Of a DNA stretch of 64,000 nucleotides, positions 9,203 to 18,619 are shown in pieces. How positions within the stretch are numbered: the first letter of the stretch is position 1; the number at the start of each line of letters is the position of its first letter. The stretch comes from Sorex araneus. Lineage: Eukaryota > Chordata > Mammalia > Eulipotyphla > Soricidae. Made by a program: the position numbers and the translations under genes. The stretch spans positions 44,451,637-44,515,636 of the forward strand of contig NC_073304.1 of assembly GCF_027595985.1 (NCBI RefSeq), in the 5' to 3' direction. The notes below the pieces were generated by a model. The model saw nothing but the letters and a program-made list of their open reading frames with translations. It did not search any database and was not told the origin of the DNA.

Positions 9203-9936
9203 CACCTCCACCAATGATCCCAGTATCCCTTTCACCACCCCCACCCCACCCTGCCTCTGTGGCAGGGCATTCCCTTTTGTTCTCTCTCCTTTTGGGTATT
9301 GTAGTTTGCAATAGAGGTATTGAGTGGCCATCAGGTTCGGTCTATAGTCTACTTTCAGCTCCCATCTTCCAACCCGAATGGGTCCTCTCGACATCCTCTA
9401 CTTGGAGTTCCCTTCTCTATCTGAGCTGCCTTTTCCCCTAGCATGTGAGGCCAGTTTCCAAGCTGTGGGGCAGACCTCCTAATCCTTATCTCTACAACTC
9501 TTTGGTGTTAGTCTCCCACTATGTTATTTTATATTCCACAGATGAGTGCAATACTTCTATGTCTGTCCCTCTCTTTCTGACTCATTTCACTTAAGATGAT
9601 ATTTTCCATGTAGATCCACTTACATACAAATTTCATGACTTTATCTTTTCTAACAGCTGCATAGTATTCCATTGTGTAGATGTACCAAAGTTTCTTTAAC
9701 CAGTCACCTGTTTTTGGGCACTCTGTTTTTTTTCAGATTTTGGCTATTGTAAACAGTGCTGCAATGAACATAGAAATGCAGATGTCATTTCCACTATACC
9801 TTTTTGCCTCTCCAGGATATATTCCCAGGAGTGGTATTATTGATCCCCAGCATCTTATATGGTCCCTAAGCACCAAGTAAATCCTGAGCATTGCCAAAAC
9901 AAATCAATCAAGTTTCTTATCAAGAATTTTGTTTGT

Positions 9937-10629
9937 CATCGCAGCACTGTTTACAATAGCCAGAATCTGGAAAAAACCCGAGTGCCCTAGAACAGATGAC
10001 TGGTTGAAGAAACTTTGGTACATCTATACAATGGAATACTATGCAGCTGTTAGAAAAAAGGAGATCATGAATTTTGCATATAAGTGGATTGGCATGGACA
10101 GTTTCATGCTGAGTGAAATGAGTCAGAAAGAGACAGACATAGAAAGATTGCACTCATCTGTAGAATATAGAATAACAGAGTGGGAGACTAACACCCAAGA
10201 ATAGTAGAAATAAGTATCAGGAGGTTGACTCCATGGTTTGGAGGCTGGCCTCACATTCTGGGGAGAGGGCAACTCAGAGAAGGGATCACCAAGTGTAATG
10301 TGGTTGGAGGCCATGCGGGGGAAGGGTGATGCGGGCTGAATGTGGGCTAGAGACTGAACACAGTGGCCACTCAACACCTTTATTGCAAACCACAATAGCT
10401 AATTAGAGGGAGAGAACAGAAGGGAATGCCCTGCCACAGTGACAGGGTGGGGTGGGGGGAGATGGGATTGGGGAGGGTGGGAGGGATTCTGGGTTTACTG
10501 GTGGTGGAGAATGGGCACTGGTGAAGGGATGGGTTCTCGAACTTTGTATGAGGGAAACATGAGCACAAAAATGTATAAATCTGTAACTGTACCCTCACGG
10601 TGATTCACTAATTAAAAATAAATAAAAAA
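9937..10629 (+). mobile_element. L1 3' end (ORF2 C-terminus, full 3' UTR, poly-A)
   Basis: Sense copy, 5'-truncated. ORF2's last ~85 residues are read at about 9940-10203 (ending ...ETNTQE), including the WNTMEYYAAV-type C-terminal region conserved in L1. The 3' UTR has a long G-rich tract (10444-10487), CACTGGTGAAGGGATGGGT, and GGTGATTCACTAATTAAAA. The duplication AAGAATTTTGT (9922-9932 and 10630-10640; 16 bp with one change if extended) marks an independent insertion next to the nested SINE. Confidence 0.9.
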
Positions 10630-10760
10630 AAGAATTTTGTCTGTCTTCACCACTATATCTCTAATGCCTACCACTATAATAAGTGTTTTACAAACACTTG
10701 ATGAGTTTTTGAATAAATGAGTGAGGAAAAAATGAACAAACGAATAAATGTATGATCAAG
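10630..10760 (+). mobile_element. L2 LINE 3' end, right part
   Basis: TTTTGTCTGTCTTCACC... to TTTTTGAATAAATGAGTGAGG matches the L2 3' terminus (...TTGTTGAATGAATGA type). Joined with 7840-8058 it restores one L2 interrupted by the nest. Confidence 0.65.
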
Positions 10761-10942
10761 GCAAAAATCACACATTTGAGTAGACAGACCTACAGGAGGA
10801 TATTTAATTTGTCTTTCCTTGAATTATTTAAAATGATAGGAAAAAATAAACAAAGAATCCAATCATAACAGACATTTTAAGAGTTCCAGATCAGAGGTGA
10901 ATGTAGACAAAATTGTAGCAAGGAAAGGAAATTGTTCTATAT
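10761..10942. other. Unique AT-rich DNA
   Basis: No repeat or exon recognised between the L2 end and the next L1 3' end. Confidence 0.4.
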
Positions 10943-11225
10943 TTTAATAAAGATTTTACTGAATTACTGTGATGTAGACCTGTACAAAGCTTTTCATGAT
11001 TAGGTTTCATACAATGTTCCAACACCACCCATCCTTCCACCAGTGTACGTTTCCCAGCACCAGTGTCCCCAGTTTCCTTCCTATTATACCCCCTACCAGA
11101 CTATCTCTATGGCAGACACTTTTCTACTTTTCTACTTTTCTCCTCTCTCTGTCTCTGTCTCTGCTTGTCTGAAATGGTTCCAAAGCAACATATGGGGGGT
11201 GGGAGGATTGCCAAACCATTTAAAA
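10943..11225 (-). mobile_element. L1 3' UTR, older copy
   Basis: T-rich start, GAATTACTGTGATGTAGACC, CCCATCCTTCCACCAGTGTACG, CCCAGTTTCCTTCC, and TCTCTGTCTCTGTCTCTGC. Antisense, no coding part. Confidence 0.7.
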
Positions 11226-11233
11226 AACGCACC

Positions 11234-11400
11234 TTGGGGGCTGAGGAGATAGTGCAGCAGGTAAGGTGCTTGCTTTGCATCCAGCCTGCCCAAGTTCGAT
11301 CCTTGGCACCACATATGGTCTCCACAGTCCCCCCATGAGTGATCCCTGAACACAGACTCAGGAGTAAGCCCTAAACATAGCTAGGTGTGGTCCATAAACC
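11234..11400 (+). mobile_element. SINE-A
   Basis: GGGCTGAGGAGATAGTGCAGC head, AAGTTCGATCC B box, GGTGTGGTCCATAAACC end. An older subfamily with GTGTGG instead of GTGTGACCC. Confidence 0.8.
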
Positions 11401-11404
11401 AATA

Positions 11405-11670
11405 TATAGCCAGGGAGATAGTAAAGAGGTAGACAATATGCCTTGCATGTGCCCAGCCTCAGTTTAATCTCTGACCCTAGCACCATTGGGGGTGTCCCTA
11501 CAGGCTTCTGGGCACTGGTGGAGTGACCCTGATGGTCCCCATCACTATAGGACCTGAGAAACACCACATTCTTGGACTCTGGTTCTGAACCCCAGGCCCG
11601 GTTGGCCGAGTATCACCAGGAGTGGTGCGTAGATTCCTGAACACTACTTAGGAACACTCTATTCCCCTCG
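11405..11670 (+). mobile_element. SINE-O (older, longer tRNA-headed SINE)
   Basis: Head CAGGGAGATAGTAAAGAGGTAG and GCCTTGCATGTGCCCAGCC, followed by a longer body with ACCATTGGGG, TGGTCCCCATCAC and GACCTGAGAAACACCAC phrases that recur at 14.1 and 35.8 kb. Confidence 0.6.
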
Positions 11671-11794
11671 AAAATATATAGCTGTATTTCGCACAATAAA
11701 TAGGAACAGATTACCTTTCAAGCAAGCCGGATCCCTGGGGCAGCAGCAGTAACTGCCCACAAATAGGACTCGAACTGAAAACAGTCTTTTAATT

Positions 11795-11945
11795 CTCTTT
11801 TGTTTGGGGGCCACACCTGTTGGTGCTTAGGGCTTACTCCCGACTCTGCACTGAGAGGTAGGGGACCATACGGGGTACCAGGAATCAAGCCCAGGTTGGC
11901 TATTTACAAGTAATAGTATCCAGTTTACTATTTTTACTTCAGCCC
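11795..11945 (-). mobile_element. SINE-A, decayed
   Basis: GGGGGCCACACCTGTTGGTGC to GGTTGGCTATTTACAAG; the head complement is scrambled. Confidence 0.65.
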
Positions 11946-12582
11946 TCAGGAAAATTGTCTTAGGTGAGCTCTTCACCCTGCTCTATTGGCAACTGTGATA
12001 TGAAAACTAAAATAAAATAAAAGAGGGGAACCAAGGCCCCCTGATCACATTTTAAAAATGAGATTCAAGAGCCTGGAGGGGAAAAACAGTGGTTGACAAT
12101 CCTCCAGGACAATTCAATTGACTTATTAGTCAACCAACAGAAAGGAACTCGAGCTCCTGGTAGTGACTATCAGGACAAGTGAGGTAAGAAATTCAAACTA
12201 GCTTTTCAAAATGAAGTGAAACATTTCCAAAGCATAAAAGGAGATCTCAACCCAAAATGAAAGGCTGTGACATTAAACAAAGAAAAAACCCACACCTGAT
12301 TATACTTGCCTGAATTACAAAAATAAACAAAAGGAAGTGGTACACAATGGTTCACGTACACTGTTTAACACACAAACTTGCAACTGGAAGAATCAGTTTC
12401 CAGAGAGGAAACAGCCACTGAGGGAAGTTTTGACCATCAAAGCCCAGAGCAGGCTCCTTGTAGCAAAGTTTTTAAACTCAAGGATCAAAGAGAGTTTCCA
12501 AAGAATCAAGGTCTGAAAGACTCCTTACACCATTGAAAGGAGGATATCAGAGGACACATTTTTTAAAATGTTTCAATTTTAT
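11946..12582. other. Unique DNA, no gene seen
   Basis: About 640 bp of moderately AT-rich sequence. No long frame, splice-site pair or recognised repeat. Confidence 0.4.
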
Positions 12583-12825
12583 ATAATAGCACAGCGGGTA
12601 GGGCATTTGCCTTGCATATGGCCGGCCTGTGTTCAATTCCTCCACCCCTCTCGGACAGGCTAGCAAGAGTATCTTGCCTGCACGGCAGAGCCTGGCAAGC
12701 AACCCCTGGCATGTTCAATATGCGAAAAGCAGTAACAGCAAGTCTCACAATGGAGACGTTACTGGTGCCCGCTTGAGCAAATCAATGAGCAACGGGGTGA
12801 CAATGATACAGTGACAGTGATAATC
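12583..12825 (+). mobile_element. SINE-R, nearly full length
   Basis: The head lacks its first ~12 bases (TAGCACAGCGGGTAGGGC onward). Body with GGCAAGCAACCCC; RTE-like tail GAGACGTTACTGGTGCCC; then ATACAGTGACAGTGA. It abuts an antisense L1 3' end. Confidence 0.85.
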
Positions 12826-13130
12826 ACCGTGAAATTACAAAGTTACTCATGACTGGGTTTAATGCAATGTTTCAACATTAATCCCTTCACTAGTATCCAC
12901 TTCCCTCCACCAATGCTCCACAACCCCATTTGCCTCTCAGCCTCCAGTCTGCCAATTTGCTTCTAGGAGATGCTCCAGTGTGTAATACACACACACACAC
13001 ACACACACACACATATGTAATGTTTTTGTACTATGGCTTACAGTACTATTGCTGATAGGGTTGCATACATAACACTACCTCCTTTTAGTGGTACCTCCTC
13101 TTCCCAATTGAATGCTTCAGAGGATACATT
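12826..13130 (-). mobile_element. L1 3' UTR, decayed
   Basis: AATCACCGTGAAATTACAAAG, CATTAATCCCTTCACTAGTATCC and CCACCAATGCTCC give the L1 3' UTR order in antisense; a CA microsatellite sits inside. Confidence 0.65.
12987..13013. repeat. (AC)n microsatellite
   Basis: About 27 bp of pure AC dinucleotides. Confidence 0.95.
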
Positions 13131-13655
13131 GGTTTTTTTTTTTAAAAAAAAGATGAAAATGATAGTGGGAAGTGAGAATAATTTTGTTCTCAAAACTCAA
13201 GGTAACTGCTATAGTAAAACCCAGAGAAAAGAGGAAAAACAATAGATGGCGAATAAGCAAAATGAAAACAAAAACAAAAAATATATAGATGGATGGGATC
13301 TGAGCCCTGTTCTGGTTTATGTGATACTTTTAGTGCTTCTAGATTAAATTTTGCACAACTCCTTTACATGAAGATCTTGCTCAGATGCATCACAATCTCC
13401 TCATAGTTGAGAGCTGATGTGTTTTATGTTCGAATACTTTGTAAACTTTAAGCATCAATTGGCATATGATAGGCAGTCAAAAGAATAGCTTTCAGAAAAC
13501 AGTTCACCAGAAAAGTGTAATTTATAAGCTCTACTCCTAATACTATAATTCAGAAAACAGAAAGGCATCCAAGGCAAACCAGTCCTTTCAGTTGGAGAAA
13601 CTGAGAGTTTCAAATGAGACAGCTGGAATAAGAGTGGTTTAAAACAGTGTTACTC
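13131..13655. other. Unique AT-rich DNA, no gene seen
   Basis: A poly-T/poly-A pair at 13133-13152, then unremarkable sequence without a recognised element. Confidence 0.4.
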
Positions 13656-13795
13656 AGGCCTGGAGATAGTGCAAGAAGTAGGTAAGAAGCATGCCTTCCA
13701 TGTGGCCAACCCTGGCTAGAATCCTAGCTGTAGGGCTTTCCAAGAGCTGCCAGGGGTCATTGCTGAGCACAACTCAAATGACAAAAAAAAAAATT
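13656..13795 (+). mobile_element. SINE-A, old
   Basis: GGCCTGGAGATAGTGCAAG head; the GGCTAGAATCC B box is damaged; poly-A tail at 13783-13796. Confidence 0.65.
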
Positions 13796-13847
13796 AATAA
13801 ATACAAAATAAAAGTGCTACTCAAATGATCTGTGATAAGGGGCCAAT

Positions 13848-14030
13848 TAATTTTTTTCTTTTTTTTTCTTTTTGGGTCACACCGGCGATGCACAGGTGTT
13901 ACTCCTAGCTCTGCACTCAGGAATTAGTCCTGGAGGTGCTCAGGGGACCATATGGGATGCTGGGAATTAAACCCGGGTCAGCCACGTGCAAGGCAAACGC
14001 CCTACCCACTGTACTGTTGCTCCAGCCCCT
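13848..14030 (-). mobile_element. SINE-A, full length
   Basis: T-rich tail, CTTTTTGGGTCACACCGGCG, body, GCTCCAGCCCC. Little diverged. Confidence 0.9.
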
Positions 14031-14087
14031 AAAATTATTTTTCTAACCTGTTGCAGAGTATTATTTTCAAAAAAATATAATAAAAAT

Positions 14088-14345
14088 GAATTACTGGGCC
14101 CCGCTCAAAGAACCAACAGTAACTCCTGGCATGCAGGAGGCTTGAAGTCCCATTTCTGGCAACACATGGTTACCAGAAACTGCCTGGTAGAGCCCTGGTA
14201 GTCCCCAGTACCATGAGACCTCAGCAGCACCACGTAAACTGGCCCAAGAATGAAACTGTCAGGCACACAATGTTGGGACAACTATCGCTGGGATTGGCTC
14301 CCGGGTCCCTGAGCACTGCTGGAGAGAAACCCTCACAAAGAAACG
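14088..14345 (+). mobile_element. SINE-O
   Basis: Same long-bodied type as at 11.4 and 35.8 kb: GGTAGTCCCCAGTACC, GACCTCAGCAGCACCAC, GTTGGGACAACTATCGC and GAGCACTGCTGGAGAG phrases. Confidence 0.55.
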
Positions 14346-14389
14346 ACTACTGTATTAGAAAAATTAAATTAAAAAATAAACATATGCTA

Positions 14390-14565
14390 GGCTAGAGAGA
14401 AAGTACAGCAGGTAGGGCGCTTGCATTAAATGCCACCAACCTGGGTTCAATCCCTAGCACGACATATGGTCACCTGAGCACTGGAAGTGATCCCTGAGCA
14501 CAGAGCCAGGAGTAAACCCTGAGCACCACCTGGTGTGGCCCATAAACCAAAACAAAAATAAATAA
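14390..14565 (+). mobile_element. SINE-A, older subfamily
   Basis: GGCTAGAGAGAAAGTACAGC head, GGGTTCAATCCC B box, TGGTGTGGCCCATAAACC then A-rich tail. Confidence 0.8.
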
Positions 14566-14599
14566 CTTAATACATACTGATCACAAATAAAACATGAAA

Positions 14600-14935
14600 T
14601 ACCCCAACTGAGGTACATTCTCCAAAATCAGATCAGTTCTCAGAACTTTCAAGATCATCTAAAATAAGCAAAGTCTTAAGAACTAACCACGCTAGAGAAG
14701 CCCTAAGATGGCATGATAGCTAAATGTGTTGTCCTGCGGGGTGGATTCTCCAAAAGAAAAAGACATGAGGCAAAAGTTGTAACAATATTTGTTCATTAGT
14801 GTAATAAAGGTACCATAGTAAATTGTTAATAACATGGAAAATTAGTGTGGAATATTGGCATCTTTTTATCTTGGTTCACAATTTTTCTTATCCATTTCAC
14901 ATTCTAAAATAAAAGATATATTAAAATAGTTTTAC
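14600..14935 (+). mobile_element. Ancient eutherian repeat (decayed, probably L1M 3' type)
   Basis: Phrases such as AACTTTCAAGATCATC, AAGCAAAGTCTTAAG, GATGGCATGATAGCTAAATG and TGTAATAAAGGTACCATAG follow the order of an old dispersed repeat I know from other eutherians. I am not sure of its exact name. Confidence 0.5.
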
Positions 14936-15026
14936 CCTAAAGCTTATAAAGTACAAATCTCCAAATATTTAATCACTACATTCAACGGAATAAAATTACT
15001 GTCAAATCTGTAAATAGTATGACAAT

Positions 15027-15199
15027 TTTTTTTCATTTTGGGTGACAGCCAGCAATGCACAGGGGTTACTCCTGGCTCGTGCACTCAGGAATTACTTCCA
15101 TCAGTGCTCAGGGGACCATATGGGAATGGTGGGAATCGAACCCGGGTTGGCTGCGTGCAAGGCAAACGCACTACCTGCTGTGCTATCACTCCAGCCCCT
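15027..15199 (-). mobile_element. SINE-A with TSD
   Basis: ATTTTGGGTGACAGCC to ATCACTCCAGCCCC. TAGTATGACAA before it and TAGTATGATAA after it form the duplication (one change). Confidence 0.88.
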
Positions 15200-15221
15200 A
15201 GTATGATAATTTTTCAAAATT

Positions 15222-15394
15222 CTTTTTTTTTCTTTTTGGGTCACACACAGAAATGCACAGGGGTTACTCCTGACTCATGCACTCAGAAATTACTCCTGGC
15301 GGTGCTCAGGGAACCATATGGGATGGTGGAAATTAAACCCAGGTTGACCACGTGTAAGGCAAATGCCCTACCTGCTGTGCTATTGCTCCAGTCC
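15222..15394 (-). mobile_element. SINE-A
   Basis: CTTTTTGGGTCACACACAG to TATTGCTCCAGTCCC, about 25 bp downstream of the previous copy in the same orientation. Confidence 0.88.
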
Positions 15395-15634
15395 CAATTT
15401 TTCTAAATTCTTACACTGAATTCCTGACTTCTAAATTCTTACTCTTAATTTATACAGTTATATCATAGAAACTGGCAACACACATGGTAACAGACTTTGT
15501 ACTTAAATTCTTACTAATAATAATTTCTCTAATTTTCTCATAGAGACCGGTTACAGACAGGGATTGACCCAAGGGTGACATTTAGAGTACTTCCCAAAGG
15601 TCAAGGTGAAGCTGGGGTTTTCCTTTGGGGGTGC

Positions 15635-15797
15635 TGGTGGTGGTGGTGGTTGGGGTCTCATCCAGAGTGCTCAGAGGCTATTCCTGGCTCCCTGTTCAGG
15701 AATGACCCCTGGCAGGGCTCAGGGAACCATATGGATTCAAACCAGGGTCTGCTGTATACAAGACAAGCACCTTAACCTCTATTCTATTTCCCAGCTC
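15635..15797 (-). mobile_element. SINE-A, decayed
   Basis: GGTTGGGGTCTCATCCAGAG to CTATTTCCCAGCTCC. A (TGG)n run precedes it at the tail side. Confidence 0.65.
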
Positions 15798-16148
15798 CTG
15801 TCTTTATTTTTAAAAACATCAATGCATCTTAAATGACATGCAAACATGCTACAAAATTGTCTAAGTTCTCATGCGAAAGTTTCATTGGTCAATGAGAAAA
15901 ACTAAGTTAATGAATTATTTTCCATAAAATCAATTCGGTTTAAAGGGCCATTCTATATTGGGAGACTACCTTCTTTCCATATAATGATTTTGGGGGTCAT
16001 ATGTAACAATGGAGAGTGGTTTAGACAACAAAGAGACAAACATTTTCATATGAGAGGTCAGCACTTAGAGAGGTTCAAAAGTTAAGAAATCCAACTATAA
16101 TCCCTTTTATTTTCACATGGAGCCATCCTCACTTATTTGACTTGTCCT
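15798..16148. other. Unique DNA upstream of RTE copy 1
   Basis: Nothing recognised. The last nine bases lead into the RTE target-site duplication TTGTTGATA (16149-16157). Confidence 0.4.
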
Positions 16149-16206
16149 TTGTTGATAAAGGGGAGAAAGGTCTGCAAAGTTTAAGTTTAAGAAAAGAGCT
16201 CCCAGA

Positions 16207-18452
16207 ATGACCACCAACTGGGAGTTTTTTGTCACTATTGCGGCAATGTGGAAAGATGCCGTCCTTGACAACATTGACAAGGAATATGATCAACTGATTC
16301 AGCACCTCCATGAATGCGCGAAGAATGCCGAGAGTGAGAAAGCCACAAACAGACGCCTGTCTTTGGAAACTCTTGAGCTCATTCGTCAATGTGGTTTGGC
16401 ACGAGCCTCAGGAAACCAGAAGCTAACATTCGAGTTTGCAAAGCTGTGCAGACAAGCGATAAAGGAAGACCTCAAAGAGAGAAGAGCAGCAGTGTTGGCC
16501 CATGCGGCAGAAGCCAGGAAAAGTATTCACAATGCTCGCCTGTCCTTCACCACTACAAGACCAAGATGACTGCCCTTCGACATCCTGATGGATCTATCAC
16601 ATCTTCCAGAAGGACAATGAAGAGAATTATTCACTACTTCTATTTGGATCTCTTCGACAACCACATCCACCTGCCCACATACCAAATTCCGCAGGATGGA
16701 TATGTCGTTCCCAACGTCCTCCCTTCCAAAATCTGACATGCCATTTCGTTGATAAAGACACATGCAGCACCCGGTCCAGACAAGGTCAGACCTGAACCCC
16801 TGAAGAATCTGCCACCAGTACTCGTCAATACACTGGCTCAGCTCTTCACATGCTACCTGTCTGAATGTAAGGTTCTGTCCCAGTGGAAAACCAGCAGGAC
16901 TGTCCTGTTGTACAAGAAGGGAGACATCCACGACATCAGCAACTATTGCCCAATCTGCCTGCTGTCTGTCATCTCCAAGTTGTTCACTCATGTCATCCTA
17001 AATAGAATAGGCAGAACACTAGATGAAGGACAACCATGCGAGCAAGCTGTGTTCCAAAAAGGATTCAGCACGATCGACCATATCATGACCAAACTCATTG
17101 AAGTTTCGTAAGAGTCAAGATGCTGCTATGTCTAACGTTCATTGATTTAAAGAAGGCCTTTGATTCTGTTGAGACTGAAGCAATCATCGAAGCCCTAGCC
17201 AAACAGGGCGTTCAAACTCAGTACACAAGATCCTCTGCGAGCTGTATTATGGATTCACCACCAGGATCTCACCATTCTACAAGGAAGTGATCATTGACAT
17301 AAAGAGAGGAGTTTGGTAGGGCGATACCATTTCACCAAAACTCCTCAGTGCCACCCTCAAGAATGTCATGCGACAACTGGAATGGGAAGGAATGAGAATA
17401 AAGATAGATGGTCAGCAACTACACCACCTCTACTTCGCTGATGACATCGTTCTCATAACGCCAAACATTAGCCAAGTGGCACAAATGCTGGCCAACTTCA
17501 ACCGTAAGAGTGGAAAGGTCGGACTGCAGCTGAACCTCAACAAGACTATGCTCATGAAAAATGAACTAGTCCCTGATGCTCCATTTGCTCTCAATGGAAC
17601 AAACATCTCCGAATGCAGCAGCTATGTGTACCTGGGTGGAGAAGTCAACATGAGGAACTACCTGGTGCCAGAACTGTGCAGGAGGAAGAGAGCAGCATGG
17701 AATGCCTTCAAGAGCGTCGAAGAAGTTGTTAAGAGAATGAAGGACCTCCAACTCTGGGCACATCTTTTCGATTCCACTGTTCTTCCTGCGCTAACGTATG
17801 CCTCAGAGACATGGGCCCTACACAAACAGGATGAGAACACTATTTGGGTATCCCAAAGAGGAATCGAGAGCTACGCTAGGAGTATCATGTCTCACTCAAG
17901 TGAGAGAAGGAATCTGGAGTTCCGACTTCCATCGACCATTAAGAATCAGAGGTGCTGCGGGGCTGGAGCAATAGCACAGCAGGTAGGGCATTTGCCTTGC
18001 ACGTGGCCAACCCGGGTTAGATTCCCAGACTCTCATATGGTCACCCAAGCACCGCCAGGAGTAATTCCTGAGTGCAAAACCAGGAGCAACTCCTGAGCAT
18101 CGCTGGGTGTGACCCAAAAAGCAAAAAACAAACAAAAAAAAGAATCAGGGATGCTGTCTCGTTTGCCAAGACATCAAAAATCAGATGGGCCGGACATGTA
18201 ATGCGATTCAGAGACGACCGCTGGACTAGAGTTGTTACCGACTGGATTCCACAGGACATCAAAAGACCACATGGTCACCCACCAACGAGATGGTCAGACT
18301 TCTTTGTTACAACCCTGAATGAACGGTTTGAGGCTCTTTCTGTTTCTGGAGTGAGTAGACATCATTGGGCTACACTAGCACGAGACAGGGACAAATGGAG
18401 ATGTTACTGGCGCCTGCTCAAGCAAATCCAAGATCAACGGGAAGACAAGTGA
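16207..18452 (+). pseudogene. RTE ORF2-like polyprotein remnant (reverse transcriptase), copy 1
   Basis: Recognisable pieces in order: linker (MTTNWEFF.. at 16207); RT thumb-side and finger motifs (APGPDKVRPE, WKTSRTVLLYKKGD, 16770-16930); FIDLKKAFDSVE (motif A, about 17146-17170); FADDIVL (motif C catalytic core, about 17434-17454); ALTYASETWALHK (17800); and the C-terminal IRWAGHVMRF and WATLARDRDKW (18180-18400). Breaks: the stop TAA at 17109 and a frameshift after it, a small deletion near 17085, a TAG at 17317 inside the RQGD-type motif B region, and the SINE-A insertion. No functional enzyme is possible. Confidence 0.93.
17959..18139 (+). mobile_element. SINE-A inserted in RTE copy 1
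   Basis: GGGGCTGGAGCAATAGCACAG head to GTGTGACCCAAAAAGC and A-rich tail. Duplication AAGAATCAG(A/G)G(G/A)TGCTG at 17941-17957 and 18140-18156, with two differences. It post-dates the LINE insertion. Confidence 0.92.
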
Positions 18453-18481
18453 TACAAGTGAAGTGATTGTTGATATTTTAT

Positions 18482-18585
18482 TTGTTTGGGGTTCTGAGAC
18501 TGCTCCCAGCTCAGCTTGTTCCTTGGAGATCACAATGGGTAGTTCTTGGGGTCCCTGAGGTTCTAGGCATTGAACCTGGGTCTAA
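18482..18585 (-). mobile_element. SINE-A fragment
   Basis: TTTGGGGTTCTGAGACTGCTCC... to GCATTGAACCTGGG keeps the middle and B-box complement only. Confidence 0.5.
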
Positions 18586-18619
18586 ATGGGGGTGGGGGGA
18601 GAGGAAGAAAGAAAGAAAA

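Larger units (their letters stand above)
8125..9841 (-). mobile_element. L1 3' end (ORF2 C-terminus + 3' UTR), split by an ERV
   Basis: Antisense L1. It starts with a T-tract (its poly-A), then the 3' UTR, and from about 9560 the complement of the ORF2 C-terminal end (the same YYAAVRKKEI-type stretch seen in sense at 10030). The duplication GATCCCCAGCATC at 8112-8124 and 9842-9854 proves insertion into the SINE-A. It is 5'-truncated and is interrupted at 8262-9202. Confidence 0.88.
8059..9909 (+). mobile_element. SINE-A split by an antisense L1
   Basis: The left part (8059-8124) ends GATCCCCAGCATC; the right part (9855-9909) resumes TTATATGGTCCC and ends in an A-rich tail. Its own duplication AAGTTTCTT lies at 8050-8058 and 9910-9918. 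Everything between 8125 and 9841 is a later insertion. Confidence 0.85.
16158..18466 (+). mobile_element. RTE-clade LINE, copy 1, 5'-truncated
   Basis: An RTE non-LTR retrotransposon lacking its 5' end and the whole endonuclease. Boundaries come from the 9-bp duplication TTGTTGATA at 16149-16157 and 18467-18475. The 3' end is GACAAGTGATACAAGTGAAGTG with no poly-A, as usual for RTE. It contains the post-endonuclease linker, the reverse transcriptase (about 16740-17540) and the C-terminal domain (to about 18450). A SINE-A sits at 17959-18139. From the same region onward it is very similar to copy 2 at 25.3 kb. I recall the encoded protein type from parasitic-nematode RTEs. Confidence 0.93.

Noticed and set aside
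16158..18466. RTE copies 1 and 2 as a segmental duplication
   Set aside because: Different 5' truncation points, different duplications (TTGTTGATA versus GTGAAATGATTG) and different flanks show separate insertions.
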